DNA from: a virus
Virus record (IMG/VR): IMGVR_UViG_3300031837_000140
Location: 1-27,732 of that record
Strand: one strand, 5' to 3'
DNA length: 27,732 bases
The notes under the pieces are model-generated. The model ran no database searches. It had not been told where the DNA came from and saw only the letters and a list, made by a program, of their open reading frames with translations. The position numbers and the translations under genes were made by a program. Shown here piece by piece: positions 5,927 to 13,313 of the stretch (the first letter of the stretch is position 1; every line of letters starts with the position of its first letter).

Positions 5927-7959
5927 GAAAAGACGCAATCGGCTTTTTCTGGGCCGATCACGAGAAAGAGAAGGCGGCTAAGAAAGTCGTCGAAAAGCGT
6001 ACGCCCCCCGCCCGCACCTGGGAAGCTGCGGGCTACCTGCCGGGGCTTGAAGAGGCGCAGCGCTTCAATGTCGATCTGTTTACGTGGGAAGAGTTGTTCG
6101 CGGCTGCAATCAACCGTGAAGAGCTATTGTTCGACTTAGAGGTCTACCCGAATTATTTTCTGGCGGCCTTCTGTTCATACAAGTCCGGCAAAGTGATCTA
6201 TTGCGAAGGCACACCAGACAACCCGCTGGATGTGCAGAAGTTGCGTTGGCTGATGGAGACGTTTACCACCGTCGGCTTCAACTCGATCCCGTTCGACATG
6301 CCTATCACCGCAATGGCGGTGGCCGGTTGCACCAATACGCAACTGAAGCAAGCGACGAACATGATCATCGTCGAAGGCATGCAGCGCCAAGACGTGCTGA
6401 AGCACTTCAAGGTCAAGAAGCTTAAAGGTTGTGACCACATTGATCTGATTGAAGTGGCGCCGCTCAGTGCCAGCCTGAAGATCTACGGCGGCCGGCTGCA
6501 TGCGCCTAAGATGCAAGACTTACCGTTCCATCCGGACACAGAACTGTCGCCCGAACAAATTGCTATCGTTCGTTTCTACTGCGTCAATGACCTGACGACT
6601 ACCGGTTTCCTGCGCAAGTGCTTGGACGAAGCGGTGCAACTCCGTGTTCAGATGAGTAAGGAATACTGTGTAGACCTGCGTAGCAAGTCAGACGCACAGA
6701 TTGCCGAAGTAGTGATTGCCGACGCCGTGGGCCGCATGAACGGGTACCGGCCCACCAAGCCAAGCATCGCAATCGGCACGACGTATTACTACGACGTGCC
6801 GCACTTCTTGCAGTACAAGTCGGCACTCATGCAATGGGTGCTGGAACAAGTGCGTCAGACGCCTTTCGTTGTCGGCGAACATGGTTCCATCAACCTGCCG
6901 CAGCACTTGGCAGACATGGAAGTCCGCATTGCCGACGGCGTATACCGCATGGGGATTGGGGGCCTGCACAGCAGCGAGCACACGGTCAGCTATAAGACCG
7001 ACGACACGCACAGCCTGCACGACTTCGATGTCGTGTCGTTCTACCCCAAGATCATCATCAACCAAGGCTTGTACCCAGAGCACTTGGGCAAGGCGTTCTT
7101 GCATGTGTTCAAGGACCTTGTTGACCGCCGCATTGCCGCTAAGGCTGCCGGGCGCAAGGGTGAAGCGAACAGCCGCAAGATTATTATCAATGGAACCTAT
7201 GGCAAGCTGGGGTCGAAGTACAGCATCTTGTATGCGCCGAAGCTGCTAATCCAAACCACTCTGACGGGTCAACTGGTGCTGTTAATGCTTATTGAGCGTA
7301 TGGAGATGGCAGGTATTCGTGTGGTCAGCGCGAACACCGACGGCATTGTGCTGCACTGCCCGCGCGACAAGCACGAGCTTATGCATGCCATCGTGACGCA
7401 GTGGGAACGCGACACCAACTTCGAGACCGAAGAGACCAAGTACGCGGCCCTGTACTCGCGTGACGTGAACAACTACATTGCGGTCAAGCTGGACGGTACC
7501 ACCAAGAACAAGGGGGCGTTCTTTAACCCGTGGACGGCCGACACCAAGGACCCCACCGAGAAGCTGAAAAAGAACCCGTCGACGCAGATTGCGATCGAGG
7601 CCGTTGAAGCATTCCTTGTCAAGCAGACTCCGATCATTGACACTATCAAGGCGTCAACTGACCCGCGCAAGTTCGTTAGCGTGCGCACTGTCAACGGCGG
7701 CGCAGTGCATGATGGCGAGTACCTAGGCAAGTCTGTGCGTTGGTACTACTCCACTACGCCACGCGGCGAGATGGTGTACGCAAAGACCGGAAACAAGGTG
7801 GCGCGCAGCGATGGGGCCTGCCAACTGCTGACTTTGCCGCAAGCTTTGCCGCAAGATGTGGACTTTGACTGGTATGAACGGGAAGCGTTTGACATGCTTT
7901 CGGATCTTGGCTACTCGGCAGGTAGTTTGAGCGTTAAGGATAGTTTGCAACCGCACTAA
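5923..7959 (+). CDS. Family B-like DNA polymerase with 3'-5' proofreading exonuclease
   Basis: This 678-residue protein is the phage replicative polymerase. The exonuclease domain is complete: Exo I LFDLEVYPN (D71, E73), Exo II VGFNSIPFD (N120, D125) and Exo III FYCVND (Y219, D223). The polymerase domain has motif A FDVVSFYPKI (D369), motif B RKIIINGTYGKLG (K419, N423, Y426, G427) and motif C SANTDGIVL (D473). Motif C reads NTDG where most family B enzymes have DTDS, so only the essential second Asp is kept. The GTG start at 5923 overlaps the stop of the preceding 41-residue ORF, consistent with re-initiation. The length is short for family B but usual for phage versions. Confidence 0.9.
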   Translation: MRKDAIGFFWADHEKEKAAKKVVEKRTPPARTWEAAGYLPGLEEAQRFNVDLFTWEELFAAAINREELLFDLEVYPNYFLAAFCSYKSGKVIYCEGTPDNPLDVQKLRWLMETFTTVGFNSIPFDMPITAMAVAGCTNTQLKQATNMIIVEGMQRQDVLKHFKVKKLKGCDHIDLIEVAPLSASLKIYGGRLHAPKMQDLPFHPDTELSPEQIAIVRFYCVNDLTTTGFLRKCLDEAVQLRVQMSKEYCVDLRSKSDAQIAEVVIADAVGRMNGYRPTKPSIAIGTTYYYDVPHFLQYKSALMQWVLEQVRQTPFVVGEHGSINLPQHLADMEVRIADGVYRMGIGGLHSSEHTVSYKTDDTHSLHDFDVVSFYPKIIINQGLYPEHLGKAFLHVFKDLVDRRIAAKAAGRKGEANSRKIIINGTYGKLGSKYSILYAPKLLIQTTLTGQLVLLMLIERMEMAGIRVVSANTDGIVLHCPRDKHELMHAIVTQWERDTNFETEETKYAALYSRDVNNYIAVKLDGTTKNKGAFFNPWTADTKDPTEKLKKNPSTQIAIEAVEAFLVKQTPIIDTIKASTDPRKFVSVRTVNGGAVHDGEYLGKSVRWYYSTTPRGEMVYAKTGNKVARSDGACQLLTLPQALPQDVDFDWYEREAFDMLSDLGYSAGSLSVKDSLQPH

Positions 7960-7969
7960 ACGGGTGTAC

Positions 7970-7985
7970 TGTGCGGTGTCGCACA
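7970..7985 (+). promoter_or_regulatory. Hairpin after the polymerase gene
   Basis: TGTGCG (7970-7975) pairs with CGCACA (7980-7985) around the loop GTGT, 11 bases after the polymerase stop. The downstream bases are CACTTTG, so T-run support for termination is weak. It may be an inefficient terminator or leader element for the next small gene. Confidence 0.35.
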
Positions 7986-8016
7986 CACTTTGATGCGGCT
8001 TTAATGGAGAGTTGAA

Positions 8017-8337
8017 ATGCAACTGACTAACGCAACCGAAAAGCGCCTCGAACGAGCTGTCATGGACCGGCTCAAGCATGTCATGGAACCTGCCGTGCGC
8101 TCGGCGCTCATGGAAGTTTTGCACGGCGGGCGCCGTACGCAGAACGGAGTGCAAGAACCTGCGCCCGGCAAATGCCGCGACGTGTGGGATGCCCTGGACG
8201 AATTTGCCAACCCTGTTCAAGTGAGCCTCGCTGACGCGCTGGCCGTTGCCATGGACAAGGGTTTCAACCCGAATAACGCGCGCATCGAGTTCTACCGCTG
8301 GCGTACCTTCAACGGGTTCGGCAAGGAAACACACTGA
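8017..8337 (+). CDS. Hypothetical 106-residue protein
   Basis: The start ATG 8017 has GGAGA at 8006-8010. The predicted product is mostly helical and charged, with an N-terminal amphipathic helix, a central basic segment (GGRRTQNGVQEPAPGKCRD) and a C-terminal helix rich in Ala and Asp, ending YRWRTFNGFGKETH. No family was recognised. It lies 57 bases after the polymerase and is the first of three small genes separated by hairpin-bearing gaps. The ribosome site and codon use make it a likely real gene. Confidence 0.6.
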   Translation: MQLTNATEKRLERAVMDRLKHVMEPAVRSALMEVLHGGRRTQNGVQEPAPGKCRDVWDALDEFANPVQVSLADALAVAMDKGFNPNNARIEFYRWRTFNGFGKETH

Positions 8338-8343
8338 CATCAA

Positions 8344-8365
8344 GTCCTGCCCGAGGAGGGAGGAC
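8344..8365 (+). promoter_or_regulatory. Hairpin between two small genes
   Basis: GTCCT-G-CCC (8344-8352) pairs with GGG-AGGAC (8358-8365) with one bulged base and a five-base loop. ATTTC follows, so it might be a weak terminator. TATAGT at 8376-8381, just after it, resembles a -10 element but lacks a convincing -35. Confidence 0.35.
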
Positions 8366-8406
8366 ATTTCTGGTCTATAGTGGGCTCACCAAAGAAGGAG
8401 CTCGCC

Positions 8407-8643
8407 ATGAACCGCCATACCATGTACATGCACGACGTGTACTTCACTGCCACGCACCATAGCGGGCAAGTAGCCGTGATGCGTCAACCGGCCGGATGCC
8501 TGACGGCAGCGCTGGTGACCACACTGCCGCTCAACGAAGCCATTCGGGCGTGCAACGCCTTGCGCCGCGAAGCGCGCACGCCTCTGGAGCTGCCTGACCG
8601 CGTTCTGCCGGCCGTGCTGCCCAACCCGCTTCTGCAGGACTAG
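8407..8643 (+). CDS. Hypothetical 78-residue protein
   Basis: I chose ATG 8407 because AAGGAG lies seven bases upstream. The frame also opens at a GTG at 8380, but that lies upstream of this ribosome site. The product begins with a His/Met/Tyr-rich stretch (MNRHTMYMHDVYFTATHH), then a short strand and helix region with LNEAIRACNALRREAR, and ends with a Pro/Leu-rich tail. No family was recognised and no membrane segment is present. Confidence 0.55.
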   Translation: MNRHTMYMHDVYFTATHHSGQVAVMRQPAGCLTAALVTTLPLNEAIRACNALRREARTPLELPDRVLPAVLPNPLLQD

Positions 8644-8691
8644 GGTTTCTACCTAGACACAAGTCATTTCGGTCATCGGATAATTGTTTCA

Positions 8692-8708
8692 CCGGCAAGC
8701 ACTGCCGG
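8692..8708 (+). promoter_or_regulatory. Hairpin in the leader of the next small gene
   Basis: CCGGCA (8692-8697) pairs with TGCCGG (8703-8708) around AGCAC, 27 bases before ATG 8736. No T-run follows, so a leader structure or operator is more likely than a terminator. Confidence 0.35.
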
Positions 8709-8735
8709 CAACGCCACTCACCTGAAGGAACCGAA

Positions 8736-8939
8736 ATGTACCAAGTTACCGTCTTCACCCGTACCGCCGCCCCCGAAGTTCACCTTTTCGAGTCTAAGCG
8801 TGACGCTGTTGCGGCTGCAGATCAGCTTGGTGGCGAAGGTCGCAGCGCCGAGGTCACCGACCAGCGCGACGGCACCTTCAACGATTCGGTGCAGTGCTAC
8901 TACTCGCGCGGCGCTTGCGCTGGTGCCCGCTACAAGTAA
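8736..8939 (+). CDS. Hypothetical 67-residue protein
   Basis: ATG 8736 is preceded by GAAGGAA at good spacing. The product reads as a small alpha/beta protein: a first strand (YQVTVFTR), a helix (SKRDAVAAADQLGG), a second strand and a Cys-containing end (VQCYYSRGACAGARYK). No family was recognised. It lies immediately before the structured helicase leader. Confidence 0.55.
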   Translation: MYQVTVFTRTAAPEVHLFESKRDAVAAADQLGGEGRSAEVTDQRDGTFNDSVQCYYSRGACAGARYK

Positions 8940-8947
8940 GTCAAGCG

Positions 8948-8965
8948 AGCGGGTGAAAACCCGCT
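8948..8965 (+). promoter_or_regulatory. GNRA-loop hairpin in the helicase leader
   Basis: AGCGGGT (8948-8954), GAAA loop and ACCCGCT (8959-8965) form a perfect seven-pair stem with a GNRA tetraloop. ACACTGC follows rather than a T-run, so it is not a standard terminator. TACACT (8965-8970) at its foot could serve as a -10 element, but no good -35 is seen. Confidence 0.45.
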
Positions 8966-8977
8966 ACACTGCACATC

Positions 8978-9009
8978 GCAGCACAACCCGGCGCGTCCGC
9001 CGGGGCTGC
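8978..9009 (+). promoter_or_regulatory. Two-part stem in the helicase leader
   Basis: An inner stem CCCGGCG/CGCCGGG (8987-8993 with 8998-9004, loop CGTC) is extended by an outer stem GCAGC/GCTGC (8978-8982 with 9005-9009) across an ACAA bulge. It ends about 23 bases before the helicase start. Its stability suggests control of helicase translation or RNA processing. No known riboswitch class was recognised. Confidence 0.4.
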
Positions 9010-9032
9010 ACCACACCTAAAGGAATACCGCC

Positions 9033-10571
9033 ATGAACCGTCCCGCCAACAGCCTGCCGCCCGTCCAGCCTTACGTCCGTGACCCGAACTGGGTCGACCC
9101 CACGCCCCCGGTGCGCGTGGCGCGTAATTGGTCGTCGTACCAGCAGGCCATCTTCGACTTCGTACGCACGGCAACGGGCAACGCGGTGATCAAGGCGGTG
9201 GCCGGCAGCGGCAAGTCGACCACCATTGTGGAAGCGATGAACTTGGTGCCGTCGCACCTGGGCACCGTGTTCCTGGCCTTCAACAAGTCGATAGCCGACG
9301 AGCTGAAGGGCCGAGGTGTCAACGCCAAGACGTTTCACAGCCTGTGCTACAGCGTGGTCACACGTTACAAGAACGTGCGCGCGGCCGACCCCGACAAGCT
9401 CTTCAAGTTGGTCAAAGAGCACTTCAGCGGCGCTGACGACCGAATCTACGGAGGCTTCGTCAAGCGGTTGGTGGGGTTGGGCCGTGGTGTGGGCATCGAC
9501 GCGCTGGTGCCCAACGTGGAGGCAAGCTGGCTGGAACTGATTGCGCACCACGACCTCGAACTGGACAACGAGGAGGGCAACCTTGGCCGCGCGATCGAGC
9601 TGGCGCAGGAGCTGCTCGAACTCAGCAATAACAGCGACATGATCGACTTCGACGACATGCTGTACATGCCGGTCAAGTTCGGCCTGTCGCTGCCCAAGTT
9701 CGACTTCGTGTTCGTTGACGAAGCCCAGGACACCAACGCCATCCAGCGCGCGCTGCTGCGCAAGATCCTCAAGCCTAACAGCCGACTGATTGCCGTGGGC
9801 GACCCTAAGCAAGCCATCTACGGGTTTCGCGGTGCCGACAGCGAGTCGATGAATATGATTGCCGAGGAGTTCGGCTGCATCGAGTTGCCGCTGACCGTGT
9901 CGTACCGCTGCGGTACCGACATCGTCAAGTACGCACAGAAGTGGGTGCCGTACATCGAGGCCGCTCCCAACGCACCGACGGGTGAAGTGCGCGACCTAGA
10001 ACTCGACTGGAAGCCTGCCACCCAGTTCACCGCCGAAGACCTCGTGGTGTGCCGTACCACGAGGCCGCTGATCACGCTGGCCTACACGCTCATGCGCGCG
10101 AAAGTGCCTTGCTACATCATGGGCCGGGAGATCGGCCAGGGCATGAAAGCACTCATCAACAAAATGAAGGCCAGCAGCATCAATGACCTCGAAGTACGCC
10201 TCGAGAAGTGGCGCGAGCGCGAGACCGAGAAGGCGCGGGCCAAAGGTGACGAGGCCAAGACTGAAGCTATCGATGACAAGTTCGAAGCTATCACGTTTTT
10301 GGCGGACAGCCTTGTCGAGACGCAACGCCACATCCCCGGCCTGCTGGCGCTGGTGGATAGCCTGTTCGCGGACGGCGTCGGCAAGGTGCGGCTCGCCACT
10401 ATCCACAAGTCGAAGGGCCTGGAAGCCGACGTGGTGCACTGGTTGCAACCCAAGACGGACTTCTCCCGCTGGATCAAGAAGGACTGGCAAAAAGAACAGG
10501 AAAAGCACCTGTGCTATGTCGCGGTCACCCGCGCGAAGTCGAAGTTGTACGTACTGAGCGAACAAAGCTAA
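9033..10571 (+). CDS. Superfamily 1 UvrD/Rep-like DNA helicase
   Basis: The 512-residue product carries the SF1 motifs in order: Q-motif-like SSYQQAIFDF (34-43), Walker A AVAGSGKST (55-63), motif II DFVFVDEAQDTNA (DEAQD 229-233), motif III GDPKQAIYGFRGA (about 257-269), motif V ATIHKSKGLEAD and motif VI CYVAVTRAKSKLYVL near the C-terminus. It is shorter than UvrD (about 720 residues), so accessory domains are reduced, as in other phage UvrD-like proteins. It presumably unwinds DNA for the phage polymerase or in recombination; translocation would be 3'-5' from the family. The start ATG 9033 has AAAGGA upstream. A hairpin and T-run terminator follow the stop. Confidence 0.9.
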   Translation: MNRPANSLPPVQPYVRDPNWVDPTPPVRVARNWSSYQQAIFDFVRTATGNAVIKAVAGSGKSTTIVEAMNLVPSHLGTVFLAFNKSIADELKGRGVNAKTFHSLCYSVVTRYKNVRAADPDKLFKLVKEHFSGADDRIYGGFVKRLVGLGRGVGIDALVPNVEASWLELIAHHDLELDNEEGNLGRAIELAQELLELSNNSDMIDFDDMLYMPVKFGLSLPKFDFVFVDEAQDTNAIQRALLRKILKPNSRLIAVGDPKQAIYGFRGADSESMNMIAEEFGCIELPLTVSYRCGTDIVKYAQKWVPYIEAAPNAPTGEVRDLELDWKPATQFTAEDLVVCRTTRPLITLAYTLMRAKVPCYIMGREIGQGMKALINKMKASSINDLEVRLEKWRERETEKARAKGDEAKTEAIDDKFEAITFLADSLVETQRHIPGLLALVDSLFADGVGKVRLATIHKSKGLEADVVHWLQPKTDFSRWIKKDWQKEQEKHLCYVAVTRAKSKLYVLSEQS

Positions 10572-10606
10572 GGCTTGCTTACAGGCCCGCAAGGGCCGTT
10601 TGGCTA

Positions 10607-10631
10607 GGGTGGCACCAGCCACCCCCGTTTT
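10607..10631 (+). terminator. Probable intrinsic terminator after the helicase
   Basis: GGGTGGC (10607-10613) pairs perfectly with GCCACCC (10618-10624) around ACCA, followed by CCG and four T residues (10628-10631). A smaller hairpin, GGCCC-GCAA-GGGCC (10584-10597), precedes it and another, GCCCC-CAC-GGGGC (10635-10647), follows. The T-tract is short and offset by three bases, so termination may be partial. Confidence 0.55.
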
Positions 10632-10684
10632 AACGCCCCCACGGGGCCGCCAGGGCGGTTCCCGGGGCATACCAAGGAGTGCAT

Positions 10685-10969
10685 ATGGCCGACGACGGCA
10701 CAATGGGTGAGTTTTTCCGGGATTGGGACAAAATGAAGGCCGAGAAGAAGGCCAAGCGGCTTGACCACAATGTGGAACAGCTCCTGACAGGCGGCAACGT
10801 GCCGGCGCGGGAGCAGTCGAAAGGCGTGTGGCGAGTCAACACGCCGGCCGGCGCAGTCATGTACTACCCCGCGACCAACTGCTGGCAGCACAAGGGCAAG
10901 GTTTGCCGAGGCGACGTAACAGCCTTCGTCGCGTGGTACCACAAGCAATCGTTCGCGAGGCCGCAATGA
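10685..10969 (+). CDS. Hypothetical 94-residue protein
   Basis: ATG 10685 has AAGGAG five bases upstream at 10674-10679; a GTG at 10679 in the same frame lies inside that site and was rejected. The product has a charged helical N-terminus (FFRDWDKMKAEKKAKR), then a beta-rich part (GVWRVNTPAGAVMYYPATN) and a helix (VTAFVAWYHKQSF). No family was recognised. It overlaps the next gene by four bases (ATGA). Confidence 0.6.
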   Translation: MADDGTMGEFFRDWDKMKAEKKAKRLDHNVEQLLTGGNVPAREQSKGVWRVNTPAGAVMYYPATNCWQHKGKVCRGDVTAFVAWYHKQSFARPQ

Positions 10970-11202
10970 AGGACTCAACCCTTCAAGCGGTCGCTACGGC
11001 ACTACTTATTACCCTGGGCGGCTTGCTGTTTGTGTCAACCTGGAAAGGCGACGACTACAAACCCCAGCACGCGCCCGAGCAGTACGCCGCACGCAAACAT
11101 GCCAACGCCGACGAGTGCCCAAAGTCGCCATGTGTCGACGTGCCGATGGCTTGCTACGTCCACGGCGGGGCGCCGCAGACGTTTCAGTGCCCGCATGATT
11201 AG
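10966..11202 (+). CDS. Small single-pass membrane protein with Cys-rich outer domain
   Basis: The start ATG 10966 overlaps the previous TGA. Residues 7-26 (QAVATALLITLGGLLFVSTW) form one hydrophobic segment, followed by a soluble region of about 50 residues with four cysteines (CPKSPC, ACYVH, FQCPHD). An N-in, C-out membrane anchor or signal-anchor with disulfides in the periplasm is likely. A lysis-accessory role is possible because it abuts the lysis genes on the other strand, but it resembles no spanin I know. It is the last rightward gene, and its TAG overlaps the holin stop codon. Confidence 0.6.
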   Translation: MKDSTLQAVATALLITLGGLLFVSTWKGDDYKPQHAPEQYAARKHANADECPKSPCVDVPMACYVHGGAPQTFQCPHD

Positions 11203-11597
11203 TGGCCGGAAGCTACGCCGTTCACCTTATCGAACGAACGCATGCCGCCAAGACCCAGCATACCCGTCAGCAGCGTCATCTCGACGCTAGTGTCGAAGGC
11301 GGGGAACTTGACCGGGTGACCTACCAGCGCCGCCAGCCATTCCAGCAGCGGGGCCAGGGCGTTGACGGCGAAGCCGACGCCACACACCCAGCCCACGAAC
11401 GGGCGCCAGCCGGCCACGAAGATTGACGGGTTGGCAGCCTCGGCCTTGTTGATGTCGAGTTGTCCTTGTAGAGCGGCCAGCAGGTAGGCGGCTTGCGCCT
11501 TCTCCTGATCGGTCTTGTCGGGCCAAATCTTGTCGATGCCGTCCTTGATGAGATCAGCGACGTCGCCGATGCCAGTGTTGATGATTGCGTCGCTCAT
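11199..11597 (-). CDS. Holin, three-TM gene-transfer-agent type
   Basis: The 132-residue product has a charged, helical N-terminal half and then hydrophobic segments carrying the pattern NPSIFVAGWRPFVGWVCGV, typical of the three-TM holin family first defined in gene transfer agents. Further hydrophobic stretches are NALAPLLEWLAALVG and LLTGMLGLGG. It would permeabilise the inner membrane to release the M15 endolysin encoded immediately upstream, whose gene it overlaps by four bases. It is the last gene of the leftward block. Confidence 0.85.
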   Translation of the reverse strand: MSDAIINTGIGDVADLIKDGIDKIWPDKTDQEKAQAAYLLAALQGQLDINKAEAANPSIFVAGWRPFVGWVCGVGFAVNALAPLLEWLAALVGHPVKFPAFDTSVEMTLLTGMLGLGGMRSFDKVNGVASGH

Positions 11598-12040
11598 GCT
11601 TGCACTCCTTCGGTATACGTGGTGTCGTGGCCGTCGTGGAAGTTGGCGGTGAGCACCTGCCCGCGCATCTTCGGGTCAAAGCTCACGTGCACCCAGGTCT
11701 TTTCCATGATGCATTGGTCGTACTTGATGCCGCTCTTCGCCAGCGATGCCACGATGTGCAACGGCGACCCGTACTGCGGCGCTTCAAAGTCCGCGGCGAA
11801 CCCCGTCAGGTGCGCACTGTCGGGCACCCCGCCAACCGACTTGTTCAGTTCCGAGCAACGGTACCCGCTGCTGACACGCATGGGCACGTTGCCCAGGAAC
11901 GCGCGGACGAGCTCCAGGCCCTGGGCCAATGTGGTCAGGTTGGCGATCATGGCCGCGTCGGGCGTGTTGTCGATGTGCTTCTCGGCAGCGGTTGCGCTGG
12001 CAACCAGTTCTTCGAGCGAGAAGTGCGGGGTGAGTTGCAT
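11594..12040 (-). CDS. M15 family peptidase endolysin
   Basis: The 148-residue product has the zinc peptidase signature of M15A D-alanyl-D-alanine peptidases: SSGYRCSELN, then SAHLTGFAADF (zinc ligands H77 and D84) and WVHVSF (H118). It lacks a signal peptide, so export depends on the holin encoded just downstream with a four-base overlap. It should cut peptide cross-links in peptidoglycan at the end of infection. The length suits single-domain phage endolysins of Gram-negative hosts. Confidence 0.9.
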   Translation of the reverse strand: MQLTPHFSLEELVASATAAEKHIDNTPDAAMIANLTTLAQGLELVRAFLGNVPMRVSSGYRCSELNKSVGGVPDSAHLTGFAADFEAPQYGSPLHIVASLAKSGIKYDQCIMEKTWVHVSFDPKMRGQVLTANFHDGHDTTYTEGVQA

Positions 12041-12041
12041 G

Positions 12042-12737
12042 TCAGTTACCTCGAATGTCGACCGCGACGGTCACGTTGTTGCCGCTGGGCACGACACCGA
12101 TATCGATCGTGCAGCCCGTCTGGCTCCACGTGACTGCGGTCGCACCTACAAACATATTGCCCGTACCCGTTGCGCCAGGATTTGATGCGAATGGTCGCGG
12201 CATGTTCGCGCTGTTGGGGAATGGGAATGGGTACGTGACGGTGATGATCTGCGCCCCGGCGATGCCCGGCACTTCGATCCACTGTTCGATATTGCCGGTC
12301 GTATCAATTTTATGACCGCTGGTACCGGACACGAACCCGCCTGCCGGTGACCACACAATGGCGGTGCCGTTGAAAGTCAGAAACTGGCCGGCGGTCGTCG
12401 GGGCTGTCAGGAAGCTGGTGACGTTGGCTGCGGACTGGTACAGTAGCTGTAGCGCGGCGCCGCCCGGCTTGGTGCCGAATAGGGAAGTGAGCTGCGTGAT
12501 AAACGCGCTAGTGCTGCCGTTGTCAAGGATGGCAACACCCAGCGTATTCGCCATCAACTGCGCAAGGCACGAAGCAACAAACGACGCTTGCCGAATTGCC
12601 TTGTTCATGATCGGAGACTTGGCAAGCCCGGTCTGGAAACCGTCGACATAGGTGCCATCAGCTACATAGGCTGATTGAGATGCTACGTTAGCAGAACCAT
12701 CAATTGCAAAAGGGAGGAAGTCGTTTGAACCGGACAT
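12042..12737 (-). CDS. Tail fibre-like protein with Gp53-like C-terminal domain
   Basis: The 231-residue product ends the tail module, just after the baseplate genes. The C-terminal third has the pattern GHKIDTTGNIEQWIEV, then ITVTYPFPFPNSA, resembling the small beta-sandwich tip domain found at the end of many phage fibres (Gp53-like). The N-terminal part is Ala/Thr/Ser-rich and probably attaches to the baseplate. Its small size suggests a short fibre or a receptor-binding tip. The domain assignment is by pattern only. Confidence 0.65.
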   Translation of the reverse strand: MSGSNDFLPFAIDGSANVASQSAYVADGTYVDGFQTGLAKSPIMNKAIRQASFVASCLAQLMANTLGVAILDNGSTSAFITQLTSLFGTKPGGAALQLLYQSAANVTSFLTAPTTAGQFLTFNGTAIVWSPAGGFVSGTSGHKIDTTGNIEQWIEVPGIAGAQIITVTYPFPFPNSANMPRPFASNPGATGTGNMFVGATAVTWSQTGCTIDIGVVPSGNNVTVAVDIRGN

Positions 12738-12746
12738 AATGATGCC

Positions 12747-13313
12747 TCAGATAATGGTTGCCCAGGATCCTACGTCGAAACCGGCGAAGGATGTGTTTTC
12801 GATATCGAACGCGAAGATGGGGCCTGCACCAGACTGGTATGCGTATCCAGCGATGCGGATGGTAACAGGCTTGACGTCCATGTACCCACCTGTCAAGAGT
12901 GTGATGATCTCAGCCGACGGGACTCCTGTACCAATGACCCCTAATGTGATGGACAGATCAGCGTGGTCTTCAATGAAGAATGAGAAACCCAACCCAGCAA
13001 ACAATTCGTTCGCCAACTCGTAAGCGCTGGGTTTGTTGCACTGCCAATGGTTGTTCAGGATCCGCACCTTCAGAATGATGCGATAGTAGTCGTCGCTGAA
13101 GCCGCCCGGTCGTTGCACACCGATCAGCATGCCAAGTGTATCCAGCTGAACACCGATGGCTTCATCAAGGTCGTAATAGCTGGGAATCAAACCCAGAAAT
13201 TGAGCGATGTCCGCAAACGGCTGCACCGACACACCCAGCATTGCCATGAAATTCGGCTGGCTACTGTTCGCGACCGGAACTAGGTTCTGGTACTTGCTGA
13301 TGTCTGCGCTCAT
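12747..13313 (-). CDS. Baseplate protein, DUF2612 family
   Basis: The 188-residue product begins with an Asn/Gln-rich stretch and then IPSYYDLDEAIGVQLDTLGMLIGVQR, which is characteristic of DUF2612, a baseplate family placed after gpJ in contractile-tail phages. By position it plays the gpI role: attaching fibres to the wedge. The start overlaps the gpJ-like gene by one base. The aromatic GGFSDDYYRIILKVRI segment is also typical. Confidence 0.8.
   Translation of the reverse strand: MSADISKYQNLVPVANSSQPNFMAMLGVSVQPFADIAQFLGLIPSYYDLDEAIGVQLDTLGMLIGVQRPGGFSDDYYRIILKVRILNNHWQCNKPSAYELANELFAGLGFSFFIEDHADLSITLGVIGTGVPSAEIITLLTGGYMDVKPVTIRIAGYAYQSGAGPIFAFDIENTSFAGFDVGSWATII

Noticed and set aside
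8965-8970. TACACT and similar hexamers (8376-8381 TATAGT) as promoter -10 elements
   Set aside because: No acceptable -35 hexamer at 16-18 bases; kept only as a note in the hairpin entries.
8964-9812. 282-codon open frame on the minus strand over the helicase
   Set aside because: Opposite a gene with all SF1 helicase motifs; Val/Arg/His/Gln-rich composition and no recognisable domain.
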